A DNA stretch of 7,122 bases, from positions 1-7,122 of the forward strand of contig PXSY01000170.1 in NCBI GenBank assembly GCA_003023125.1. Reading direction: 5' to 3'. Below are positions 1-6,150 of this stretch, in pieces. The notes beneath the pieces are model-generated. The model ran no database searches, was not told where the DNA came from, and was given only the letters and a program-made list of their open reading frames with translations. The DNA comes from Bacteroidetes bacterium QH_10_64_19 (GTDB taxonomy: Bacteria; Bacteroidota; Rhodothermia; Rhodothermales; Salinibacteraceae). The position numbers and the translations under genes are program-made. Each line of letters starts with the position of its first letter. The first letter of the stretch is position 1.

Positions 1-220
1 GTAGATGTCTCGTACCGCTGGATCGAACCGCGCCGTACTGAAAATACTCTCGGAATCCTCCGTCTGGCCTTCTGCTTCTGCACACGCCGTGGTGAATTGC
101 GGGATGCGCGAGACCCGTGCTTCCTCATGCGCATGACGGGTCCCACTTCACGTCACCGAGTGGCGTCGAGGGCTCTTTCTGTCGACCTCACGTGCGAGAA
201 CTGCTAATCCTCGTCCACCG
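1..220. repeat. Left arm of long imperfect inverted repeat
   Basis: This stretch is the reverse complement of 496-714 with about 13 differences by eye (mostly transitions, plus one single-base indel in a T run), or roughly 94% identity. Read on the - strand it starts with the last codons and stop of lepA and runs on through the spacer that normally follows lepA. It ends abruptly at 220, where the + strand switches into lepA coding sequence. The match already begins at base 1, so the arm may continue outside the window. No gene of its own is seen. The lepA reading frame stays open back to an ATG at 117, but those extra codons are translated repeat and do not resemble EF4. Confidence 0.9.
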
Positions 221-512
221 CGACAAGGCGCACGAGGTGGGGCGCAAGCTCGCGAAGAAGCTCAAAGACGTCATTCCCCGACAGCTCTACGAAGTCCCCA
301 TTCAGGCGTCCATCGGCCGCCGCATCGTGGCGCGGGAGACCATCAAGGCCCAGCGCAAAGACGTGACGGCCAAGTGCTACGGCGGGGACGTGAGCCGGAA
401 GAAGAAGCTGTTGGAGGAACAGAAGGAGGGCAAGAAGCGCATGAAGCAGATGGGCGAGATTGATGTGCCCCAGGAAGCATTCATGGCGATTCTTTCGGTG
501 GACGAGGATTAG
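210..512 (+). pseudogene. lepA: 3' fragment of elongation factor 4 (LepA)
   Basis: The frame ending at the TAG at 510-512 encodes the last ~100 residues of LepA (EF4), the translational GTPase that binds the ribosome and back-translocates or remodels stalled complexes. Family hallmarks of the C-terminal domain are present in order: [59 protein letters not shown] and VPQEAF. The family is about 600 residues, so the GTPase domain and domains II to IV (about 500 residues) are missing. Upstream of 210 the sequence changes to an inverted copy of the lepA 3' flank, so the gene is broken by rearrangement or by an assembly junction, not by the window edge. The frame runs back to an ATG at 117, but that would give a 131-residue product without the GTPase and is unlikely to be functional. 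Identification is certain; whether the break is biological is not known. Confidence 0.9.
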
Positions 513-714
513 CATTTCCCGCACGTAAAGTCGACAGAAGAGCCCTCGACGCCACTCGGTGACGTGAAGTGGGACCCGTCATGCGCGTGAGGGAGCACGG
601 GTCTCGCGCATCCCACAACTCATTACGGCGTGTGCAGAAGCAGAAGACCAGACGGAGGATTCCGAGAGTATTTTCAGTACGGCGCGGTTCGATCCAGCGG
701 CACGAGACATCTAC
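496..714. repeat. Right arm of long imperfect inverted repeat
   Basis: This arm covers the last codons of lepA (encoding SVDED and the stop) and about 200 bp of spacer. It pairs with 1-220 on the opposite strand; the loop of about 275 bp is lepA coding sequence. Because it is continuous with the lepA reading frame, this is the arm in native context. The lepA-coding part of the arm is identical between copies, and all differences fall in the spacer. Confidence 0.9.
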
Positions 715-744
715 AGCACGAGACATCTACAAACGGCCCCGAGC
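513..744. other. Spacer downstream of lepA, within the inverted repeat
   Basis: No gene is supported in this spacer. It holds a local dyad: GACCCGT at 573-579 can pair with ACGGGTC at 597-603, and alternatively ATGCGCG at 581-587 with CGCGCAT at 605-611, with GTGGG at 569-573 matching CCCAC at 612-616. No T-run follows, so a classical intrinsic terminator is not supported, although the structure could end the lepA transcript in another way. A 14-bp tandem repeat closes the spacer at 701-730. Confidence 0.5.
701..730. repeat. 14-bp direct tandem repeat (CACGAGACATCTAC x2)
   Basis: The 14-mer CACGAGACATCTAC occurs at 701-714 and again, identically, at 717-730, separated by two bases. A single one-mismatch copy in the opposite orientation is the first 14 bases of the window. 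The repeat sits just before the start of the next gene at 745. Confidence 0.85.
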
Positions 745-1588
745 ATGACGCATGCGTGGAGGCGGTATCGGACGGGCGGAGGCTGGTCTTGGATGGGCGC
801 TCTCGTCCTCCTGGTAGGCTGGGCCGTTCTCGGGACGGTGGGCCTCAGAGCGGTCCCAGTGGTATCGGGAGGCCCGACTCCGCGCCCTCGTGCGTCGGCA
901 CCTGCAGCAGCGGGGCCAACGTCTGCCCGCGCACCCGATCGAATCGTTGTCCACCCCGACCGATTCCCTTTTTGCTATGGGAGGGAGGGAAGGCAGCGTG
1001 GCGTCCGACGATCCCTCGTTCCCACTCAAGGACGTGCGTCCCGTGCGGCGTCAGGAAAAGAGCTGGTTCCGAGATCGATTTGCGGACACCAACTGGGCGT
1101 TCCTCGGCGAAACGCCCGGACATGCCTTTCTGGATACGGCCCGTACGTCGGACCTTCGTGCACGCCTGCAGGAAGAGTTTGGGGCGCCGACCTGGACGCT
1201 CGCCGATACGTCCCTCAAGAATCCCCCGGTCGAGCCGTCGCAGTTCGAATACTGGTTCGTCGTCAACGACTCCATCCCGGTGCAGGTTATGGACCCGAAG
1301 GGACCCGAGGGACGGGGGCTCATCGTTGCCGTGGCACGGTCGTACCGCACTCAACTCCGATCGCTCCGCGACGCGCTGCTGGCCTCCCTCCAGCGCGCAG
1401 ACCGGGCACCCCACATCGATTACTACTACAACGTTCGTCGCGAGCGCTGGTACCGCACCGGGTTCGACGGACAGTCGTTTTTTCTCGAACAGATCCCCAG
1501 GGCCGACGTTGTGCCGGGGCAGCGGGCATACCTCGACACCGTCCGGACCTCCGGGTCCGCCCCCGCATCCGACGAGAGTTTTCCGTAA
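745..1588 (+). CDS. Unrecognised membrane-anchored protein, apparent frameshift
   Basis: I do not recognise this family. The ATG at 745 opens a frame with a basic N-terminus and one hydrophobic segment (about residues 15-34, WSWMGALVLLVGWAVLGTVG), a plausible signal anchor. After about 846 that frame turns into low-quality Arg/Pro-rich sequence. A different forward frame then reads well to a TAA at 1586-1588, including WYREARLRALVRRHLQ, RFADTNWAFLGETPG, FEYWFVVNDSIPVQVMDP, GLIVAVARSYRTQL and HIDYYYNVRRERWY. That second frame is blocked by a TAG at 815-817, and its first usable start, GTG at 890, lacks a ribosome site and would drop the membrane segment. Joining the frames near 844-848 (one extra base, for example A847) gives about 280 residues: a short cytoplasmic tail, one helix, and a soluble, probably extracytoplasmic domain. 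It could be a real frameshift mutation or a sequencing error. It lies 45 nt before lepB on the same strand, so co-transcription is likely. Confidence 0.6.
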
Positions 1589-1633
1589 GGGCCCACTGAC
1601 GCCGATTGCTTCTCATCTCACCCTCCCCCCAGC

Positions 1634-2884
1634 ATGTCGACCGACGATTCGAGCCGGGCCGCAGAAGAATCCAAAAGTGAGCTTCGCCAATGGGGCGAGT
1701 CCCTCGTTGTGGCCATCATCATTGTGCTGATTGTGCGGTTGCTCCTGTTCGATCTTTTCCGCATTCCCACGCCCTCGATGGAGGAAAACCTGCTCGTGGG
1801 CGATTATCTCGTGGTCTCGAAGCTGCACTACGGGCCCCGCACGCCCGTTTCGTTGGGCATTCCGCTCACGTCCATTTACCTTCCTGGCGTCCGCTTTCCC
1901 TACGAGCGCCTCCCAGGATTTTCGGAGGTGGAGCGCGGGGACCCGATCGTGTTCAACTATCCCCCCGACGAGGCCCCGATCGACCAGAAGGTCCACTACG
2001 TCAAGCGCGTCATGGGCATGCCCGGCGAAACGCTTGAGGTGCGCGACAAGCTCGTGCATGTCGATGGGGAGCCGATGCCCCTGGGCCGAAAGATGCAGCA
2101 GTACTGGAGCGTGACCAAAAGCGATGCGCGCTATCAGATTCCGCGCGGCCGCATGGAGGAGATGGGCATCAGTGAGGTGCGGCGGACTCGAGACGAAGAG
2201 ACTGTTCGGGTCCTAGCGACGCCTGCGGGGGCGCAAAAGGTTCACCAGCGGTCCTGGGTGCAGTCCATTGCGCCCTACGTCCTGACGGACGACGACTATG
2301 GCAATCTCACGTATCCCTCGGATCGGGGATACACGCCGGACAACTACGGGCCCGTCCACATCCCGAAGAAGGGAGAGACCGTGGAGCTTACGGCCGAGAA
2401 CTGGGACGTGTACAAACCGGTCATCGTACGGTACGAGGACCACGCTGCCCGGCAGATGACCGACTCGACCTTTGCCATCGACGGGGAGCGCACCACCGCG
2501 TACACATTTGAGCAGGACTACTTCTTTGCCATGGGCGACAACCGAGACAACTCCCAGGACAGCCGCTTCTGGGGCTTTGTGCCCATGGACCACGTGGTGG
2601 GGAAGGCAGTCCTTACCTACTTCTCCTGGGATGCAGACCGTTGGCTTCCCCGGTTTGGACGCATCATGCAGCCGATTCCGGACGACGACATCTTCCGCAA
2701 CCGGACGGTGATGGAGCAGATTTCGTCTGAGCGCCGGACGGCCGGTCGACATCGATCCTACGATTCCGTCCAGGACGGACATCGCGGGGAAGTGCCCCAT
2801 CCTGTCCAAAAGGCGACGCTGCCCCGTGAGTGGAGTCGTACGGTCTCCGGGGCTTCCACTCCTGAGCCTGACAACCCCGAATGA
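1634..2884 (+). CDS. lepB: Signal peptidase I
   Basis: This inner-membrane serine protease removes signal peptides from proteins exported by Sec or Tat. One N-terminal membrane helix (about residues 23-39) precedes box B, PTPSMEENL, with catalytic Ser48. Box D, HYVKRVMGMPGE, carries the general-base Lys124, and box E is GDNRDNSQDSRFWG at 301-314. All key residues of the Ser/Lys dyad are therefore present. Residues ~145-290 between boxes D and E form a large insert, partly charged and Tyr-rich, as in Bacteroidota enzymes, which are longer than the ~320-residue E. coli protein. The last ~60 residues (from about 357) are Arg/Ser/Pro-rich, look disordered, and have weaker GC bias at third positions; they may be an added tail. 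The start at 1634 places the helix correctly after a short acidic/polar N-terminus. It lies just downstream of the 745-1588 gene and close to lepA, as in the lepA-lepB pairing of many bacteria. Identification is secure. Confidence 0.96.
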   Translation: MSTDDSSRAAEESKSELRQWGESLVVAIIIVLIVRLLLFDLFRIPTPSMEENLLVGDYLVVSKLHYGPRTPVSLGIPLTSIYLPGVRFPYERLPGFSEVERGDPIVFNYPPDEAPIDQKVHYVKRVMGMPGETLEVRDKLVHVDGEPMPLGRKMQQYWSVTKSDARYQIPRGRMEEMGISEVRRTRDEETVRVLATPAGAQKVHQRSWVQSIAPYVLTDDDYGNLTYPSDRGYTPDNYGPVHIPKKGETVELTAENWDVYKPVIVRYEDHAARQMTDSTFAIDGERTTAYTFEQDYFFAMGDNRDNSQDSRFWGFVPMDHVVGKAVLTYFSWDADRWLPRFGRIMQPIPDDDIFRNRTVMEQISSERRTAGRHRSYDSVQDGHRGEVPHPVQKATLPREWSRTVSGASTPEPDNPE

Positions 2885-2935
2885 GCGGCCTGTAGACAGA
2901 CGGGTTGGGAGAGAAGCGTTCCGGTCTGGTTCCTC

Positions 2936-3901
2936 CTATCGCGAGGCTTGCCGCTGCCGATCCCACATCTTTTGTTGGTCGGTGCCGGGGGGCACATCGT
3001 ACGGGTTTGCCGGCAGGTCGACGCGCTTGAGGACCGGGTACCGCGCCTTGTACTCGAAGGGCTGGGGCCTTCCTTCTGGTTCATCCCCTACCACGAGGAC
3101 CATCGTCCCCGGATCCAGGAGCTTGCCCCGTGCAGACGAGGGACTCATGTGGCCCCTCGTGGTCTCCCAGGGATCAGCCCAGTCGTAGATCCACTGGGCG
3201 TCTGCGTCAATGAGGCGCACGCATCCGTGGCTCGCGGGGCCGCCCGTGGGCATCGAATACTGGTGGATGTGGATGCCGCGCGAGGCGTGGAAATTGAAGA
3301 CCCAGCGCATCACCCATTCCTCCCCGGGCGGGCTCAGCGTGGATACCCGCTTTTTCTCCTTCCAGTTGAAATTGAATCGGCCGGCCGGCGTGACCGTTGA
3401 GTCGGGATCTCCGGTGTTCACGACGCCCCAGCGCGCAAGCTTGCCGTACTCGTAGGCCGCGAAGGCCTGCACCTTCTTGTGAATGATGAACAGCTTCTCG
3501 AAGCTGTGTGCACCCGGGTAGTAGCGGGGAAAGGGCGAGTAGGCGCGGAAGTCGAGGTCGTACCGGGTGGGGACGACGAGCGTGTCGCCGAGGGCTGTGT
3601 TTTCGACGGCCTGCCGGTTCAGCAGCTCAATGAGTTGCGACCGCTCGCGGCCCAATTCCGTGCTGCCGTCGCCGAGTCGGGCGTAGAACCGGTTGCGCGC
3701 CACGACACTGTTTCCGCTGGGGGCGTCGAGGACCTCGTATTCGTAGTAGACCTCGGGCAGGTCGTCGAGGTTGTCGACGCGCCGGGCTAAGATGTCCTCA
3801 ATGGCGTACTGGTCGAAGTATCCCTGGGCCGCGGCGGGGGCGGAGTCGCCCATCGCGACGAGGAGCAGAACAAGGCCGACCAGTAGTGAGGTCGTGCGCA
3901 T
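2936..3901 (-). CDS. Exported L,D-transpeptidase (YkuD fold)
   Basis: YkuD-fold L,D-transpeptidases form or exchange peptide bonds on peptidoglycan stem peptides, or attach proteins to them, using an active-site cysteine in the periplasm. The active-site signature is clear: GIHIHQY followed by SHGCVRL, with catalytic Cys227, His225 and Arg229 and the conserved upstream His211 or His213 (321-residue numbering). The chosen ATG at 3899-3901 gives a classical signal peptide, MRTTSLLVGLVLLLVAMGDS, followed by APAAA-Q with likely cleavage after residue 25. An in-frame ATG at 3958 would add 19 Ser-rich residues before it and cannot be excluded; neither start has a Shine-Dalgarno site. Mature residues ~30-110 show no recognised domain and may be a substrate or wall-binding region. 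A C-terminal stretch of ~60 residues after the catalytic core is polar. The gene converges on lepB with a 51-bp gap. The substrate (crosslinking versus lipoprotein attachment) cannot be told from the sequence. Confidence 0.93.
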   Translation of the reverse strand: MRTTSLLVGLVLLLVAMGDSAPAAAQGYFDQYAIEDILARRVDNLDDLPEVYYEYEVLDAPSGNSVVARNRFYARLGDGSTELGRERSQLIELLNRQAVENTALGDTLVVPTRYDLDFRAYSPFPRYYPGAHSFEKLFIIHKKVQAFAAYEYGKLARWGVVNTGDPDSTVTPAGRFNFNWKEKKRVSTLSPPGEEWVMRWVFNFHASRGIHIHQYSMPTGGPASHGCVRLIDADAQWIYDWADPWETTRGHMSPSSARGKLLDPGTMVLVVGDEPEGRPQPFEYKARYPVLKRVDLPANPYDVPPGTDQQKMWDRQRQASR

Positions 3902-4094
3902 GACGTTCGGGGAAGAGCTGGAAGAAGCGTGCAAACTGTCTACCCGTTCGAGAGGCATCCGTTTCTTTCAGGGTGGGGGCCAGGGCAATCGTGTGTTAAA
4001 ACCTTCCTTTCCGACCAGGAGGCTCGCCCGCCCCCGATCAACGAAACAGCCCCGTAAGAATGGGCGAGAGGGCACGCGGGAGCATGAACACACA

Positions 4095-4109
4095 GTCCCG
4101 AATTGGGAC
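4095..4109. promoter_or_regulatory. Short near-palindrome (GTCCC-GAATT-GGGAC)
   Basis: Five-base arms GTCCC (4095-4099) and GGGAC (4105-4109) surround GAATT. It is about 190 bp upstream of the L,D-transpeptidase start and about 135 bp downstream of the 4244-4759 stop. It could be a small hairpin or a protein-binding site. The assignment is weak because such short dyads are common in GC-rich DNA. Confidence 0.2.
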
Positions 4110-4192
4110 ACCATTAGAACCGAGGCCAAGATGCGATTGCCGTAGGAATGGGAGTACCGATGGGGAATGCGCGATCCAAAGTGCGCAGCAGG

Positions 4193-4208
4193 GGGGCGAT
4201 TTCGCCCC
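4193..4208 (-). terminator. Candidate hairpin after the SGCxID gene
   Basis: GGGGCG (4193-4198) pairs with CGCCCC (4203-4208) across a four-base ATTT loop; the next bases A4199 and T4202 could also pair. On the - strand it lies about 35 nt beyond the stop of the 4244-4759 gene, a normal position for a transcript end. There is no following T-run, so it is not a canonical intrinsic terminator. Confidence 0.3.
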
Positions 4209-4243
4209 GGGCATGGTTCTTCGTTGAGCGATTGCCCGCTCTC

Positions 4244-4759
4244 TCACGTCCGGGCCGGGGTGCCGAGAAGCTGCGCGTGCCAGGAGGTGTGGGCGGGCTT
4301 TTCGAGTTGCCCGTCCCGGAGGGCGCCCAGGGTGGTGAGGCTCGGATCGAACACGGGGGTCTCGGCCGTGACGGTGCCCTCTTCGGCCTGCGTTTGGAAG
4401 GCGCGGCGGGAGGCCGACACCACGGATCCATCCCCGGCGCGGTACAGGACATGGAGCGACGGCACCCACTCGATGTCTACGCGGGACGCGGCCTGGTCGA
4501 TGGCATGGGCGAGGTCGTCGATGCCGCACCCGGAGATGTCGTCCCCACCGGTCGACACTGCGGCCACGACCAGGAAGCGGTCGTGCAGGACGGTGGCTGC
4601 ACCGTCGACGGCGTGCCCGTGGGAGGCCCAGCCGCCGATGAAGGTCGACAGATGGTCGAGGAGGACCTTCTGGGTGCCCTCGGACAGCGGCTCGGCCGTG
4701 GCGTGGATCCAAAGTCGGGCGTCGTCAGGGAGGGCAGAAAAGGGAGAGAGGTCGGCCAT
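4244..4759 (-). CDS. Small SGCxID-type conserved protein, unknown function
   Basis: The product is 171 residues, soluble, and without a signal peptide or membrane helix. From memory it resembles a small Bacteroidota family that is often labelled 'ABC transporter ATPase' in databases although it has no Walker A or B motif. Features shared with that family are an N-terminal DDARLWIHA strand, F-IGGWASHG (residues 40-48), the block SGCGIDDLAHAI (76-87), an IEWVPSLHVLYR segment (97-107), and a C-terminal SWHAQLL (159-165). The single Cys78 in SGC is conserved in the family and may be functional, but no reaction is known to me. I chose the ATG at 4757-4759 because homologous-looking sequence begins directly after it; upstream in-frame codons to 4870 read as spacer and overlap a possible promoter. 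It is divergent from the DoxX gene and on the same strand as the L,D-transpeptidase gene, 342 bp away, so a shared transcript is possible but unproven. Confidence 0.82.
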   Translation of the reverse strand: MADLSPFSALPDDARLWIHATAEPLSEGTQKVLLDHLSTFIGGWASHGHAVDGAATVLHDRFLVVAAVSTGGDDISGCGIDDLAHAIDQAASRVDIEWVPSLHVLYRAGDGSVVSASRRAFQTQAEEGTVTAETPVFDPSLTTLGALRDGQLEKPAHTSWHAQLLGTPART

Positions 4760-4801
4760 GCGGCAGGATCCGTTTGGAATGGGCGGTTGTGATGGAACCT
4801 T

Positions 4802-4830
4802 TTTGTAAGCCGGACCACCGGGTATGTTTG
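4802..4830 (+). promoter_or_regulatory. Candidate Bacteroidota-type promoter
   Basis: TTTG at 4802-4805 and TATGTTTG at 4823-4830 fit the Bacteroidota primary sigma consensus (TTTG near -33 and TAnnTTTG near -7), with 17 bases between them. The predicted transcript would start near 4837 and run toward the DoxX gene, with an untranslated leader of about 245 nt. Use of this consensus in the Rhodothermota is assumed, not shown. Confidence 0.35.
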
Positions 4831-4842
4831 TCGTACGGACGT

Positions 4843-4864
4843 CAGTGGAAGATATCGGCAGAAC
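4843..4864 (+). repeat. 22-bp dispersed repeat, copy 1
   Basis: It begins CAGTGGA and ends TCGGCAGAAC, and matches 5889-5910 at 20 of 22 positions in the same orientation. It lies just downstream of the candidate promoter at 4802-4830. Flanking bases do not match between the copies. Confidence 0.6.
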
Positions 4865-5081
4865 AAACAACTTCTGAAGTCAAAACGGTATCAGGAGAGA
4901 CCGGCGGTCCGTCATGGGCTGCAGGTGCCCGCTTGGTGGCGAGACCGGAACGATGCGTTTGCCGATTCGTGACAGGTGTATGAAGAAAACAAGAAACGAA
5001 ACGCTTCCGGGCGTCTGAGCACGAATGCTGTCCCGTCTCGGGTCATCGCCTTCTCCGGTCTCGAGCAACTCGACACTGGTT

Positions 5082-5879
5082 ATGTCTCGCTACCGCAACA
5101 TGGTCGACTGGATTACGGAGCATCGGGTCGTCGCCCTAGATGTCGTCCGGATGTATCTGGGCGTGGGGCTCTTCGTGCGCGGGGTCCTGTTTGCGTACCA
5201 GAGCCAGGGCGTGGAGGTGCTCGTGGACCTCTCCAAATTTTCGCTTGCCTCGGCCGCGCTGGCCCACTACGTCACGTTTGCGCACCTGCTCGGCGGGCTC
5301 ATGCTGGCCGTCGGCCTCCTCACTCGCCTCGCAGCGCTCTTTCAGATTCCCATTCTCGCCGGGGCCGTGTTTCTGGTGCACCTCCCGCAGGGCCTGTTGG
5401 CCGCCGACCAGTCCCTTGAGTTTGCGGCGCTCGTTCTCTTCCTGCTCGTAGTCGTCTTTGTGTTTGGGCCCGGCGAGTGGTCGGCCGACCGGTACGTCTT
5501 TGAGCGGGAGCCGCAGCTTCGCGAGGAGGACCTGGACAAGTGGTGGCGCGACGACGACTTTGACCGAGAAGCGGAGCGGGAGCCCATTGCAGACCCTGCC
5601 GGGGACGGGGGCGTGGGGGTCGCCTCGGCCACGCCGACGAGCGTTAAGAACACCTTCGCCGAGAAGGTGGACAGTGCGCCCTGTGCCTGCGGCAACGACT
5701 TCACCCACCCGCGCGTGACGGCGGAGCCCCAGTACGGATGGAACGCCGGGTTCTTCTTCATGCTCGGGGTGTCCGCCCCTGTGAGAGAGGTCGTCTTCTA
5801 CTGTGAAGAGTGCGGCACGGTCATGAATCGCACGACCGACTCTGAGATCCTGCAGCAGTATCGCTGGCACACGTCCTGA
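5082..5879 (+). CDS. DoxX-like membrane protein with C-terminal zinc-ribbon-like domain
   Basis: The N-terminal half is a DoxX-like four-helix membrane domain: helices at about residues 20-38 (RMYLGVGLFVRGVLFAY), 58-80, 84-104 and 112-129, with the basic-then-glycine pattern seen in DoxX/DoxD relatives. DoxX proteins are linked to quinone or thiosulfate redox in some organisms and to oxidative stress in others, so no reaction is assigned here. After an acidic linker (about 131-200, rich in Glu, Asp and Arg) comes a domain with Cys201 and Cys203 (CAC) and Cys241 and Cys244 (CEEC) about 40 residues apart, a four-cysteine metal site that probably binds zinc. A hydrophobic stretch, NAGFFFMLGV, lies between the pairs. 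The ATG at 5082 gives 265 residues and a natural short cytoplasmic N-terminus. An ATG at 5025 would add 19 Ser-rich residues, and an internal one at 5100 would remove six. The gene stands alone between two spacers. The DoxX call is good; the metal site is inferred from the cysteines. Confidence 0.85.
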   Translation: MSRYRNMVDWITEHRVVALDVVRMYLGVGLFVRGVLFAYQSQGVEVLVDLSKFSLASAALAHYVTFAHLLGGLMLAVGLLTRLAALFQIPILAGAVFLVHLPQGLLAADQSLEFAALVLFLLVVVFVFGPGEWSADRYVFEREPQLREEDLDKWWRDDDFDREAEREPIADPAGDGGVGVASATPTSVKNTFAEKVDSAPCACGNDFTHPRVTAEPQYGWNAGFFFMLGVSAPVREVVFYCEECGTVMNRTTDSEILQQYRWHTS

Positions 5880-6150
5880 CATGGATTCCAGTGGACGATG
5901 TCGGCAGAACCGGCAGGGTTTGCTCCTTTCGGGCACGTTCGCGATGCCGAATGTTGCAACGTTAGAAGGTTGAGCGTTATGGGTTTACGGAGAACTTACT
6001 GCTCCCGGACTGCCGGCTCCGGTTCATGCTCGCGCCGATGCCATGAAACCACAGTGGTAGGCCTGATGAGACTGGACGCACGGGGGAATGGGGCGGGCGC
6101 GCCGGGACGTTGAGGAGCCGACACCCATTCCCTACGACTGGACTGAACGT
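5880..6150. other. Intergenic spacer before the patatin gene
   Basis: No gene is supported in this 271-bp stretch. It holds the second copy of the 22-bp repeat (5889-5910) and an AT-richer patch at about 5951-6000 (including GTTGCAAC and TTGAGC), where a promoter for the patatin gene could lie, but no -10 element is convincing. No clear terminator for the DoxX gene was found. Confidence 0.4.
5889..5910 (+). repeat. 22-bp dispersed repeat, copy 2
   Basis: It is the same 22-bp unit as at 4843-4864 with two substitutions (A to C and A to G). It lies 10 bp after the stop of the DoxX gene, so the two copies bracket that gene in direct orientation. Confidence 0.6.

Larger units (their letters stand above)
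3902..4243. other. Intergenic spacer between two - strand genes
   Basis: No convincing gene lies here; open frames in the stretch have composition unlike the neighbours. It would hold the promoter of the L,D-transpeptidase gene (or the 5' end of that gene if the ATG at 3958 is used) and the end of the transcript from 4244-4759. Two compact dyads are present, at 4095-4109 and 4193-4208, and are listed separately. An AT-richer patch at about 3994-4010 (GTGTGTTAAAACCTTCC) is the best place for a promoter, but no consensus can be assigned. Confidence 0.4.
4760..5081. other. Divergent intergenic region
   Basis: This 322-bp spacer lies between the - strand SGCxID gene and the + strand DoxX gene and should carry promoters for both. 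It contains a possible Bacteroidota-type promoter (4802-4830), one copy of a 22-bp repeat (4843-4864), two copies of GAGACCGG (at about 4895 and 4941) and an A-rich patch at 4980-5003. A 12-codon frame, ATG at 4980 to TGA at 5018, is visible in the A-rich patch but has nothing else to support it. No known riboswitch was recognised. Confidence 0.45.

Noticed and set aside
1..714. Invertible DNA switch or insertion sequence based on the inverted repeat
   Set aside because: No recombinase or transposase is present in or next to the repeat, the arms include gene-derived sequence, and the enclosed segment is a housekeeping gene tail, so duplication or chimera fits better.
630..1730. 366-codon + strand frame across the unknown gene and into lepB
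   Set aside because: Ser/Arg/Pro-rich low-complexity translation; it overlaps the clear lepB start and the better-supported frames.
2213..2809. 198-codon - strand frame within lepB
   Set aside because: It is antisense to conserved signal peptidase boxes; composition reflects the codon bias of lepB.
2808..2824. Possible terminator for the L,D-transpeptidase on the - strand (GGC...GCC then TTTT)
   Set aside because: The stem is only three pairs and lies within lepB over 110 nt beyond the stop, too weak to list.
4038..4712. Long - strand open frame of 224 codons overlapping the SGCxID gene
   Set aside because: It is Arg/Pro/His-rich with no recognisable motif, a typical shadow frame in GC-rich DNA; the overlapping frame has conserved family motifs.
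4895..4970. Possible riboswitch in the leader of the DoxX gene
   Set aside because: GGGC...GCCC and repeated GAGACCGG suggest some structure, but no consensus of a known riboswitch class could be matched.
5136..5936. Long - strand open frame opposite the DoxX gene
   Set aside because: It is an antisense shadow of a well-supported gene, with no membrane pattern or family motif of its own.
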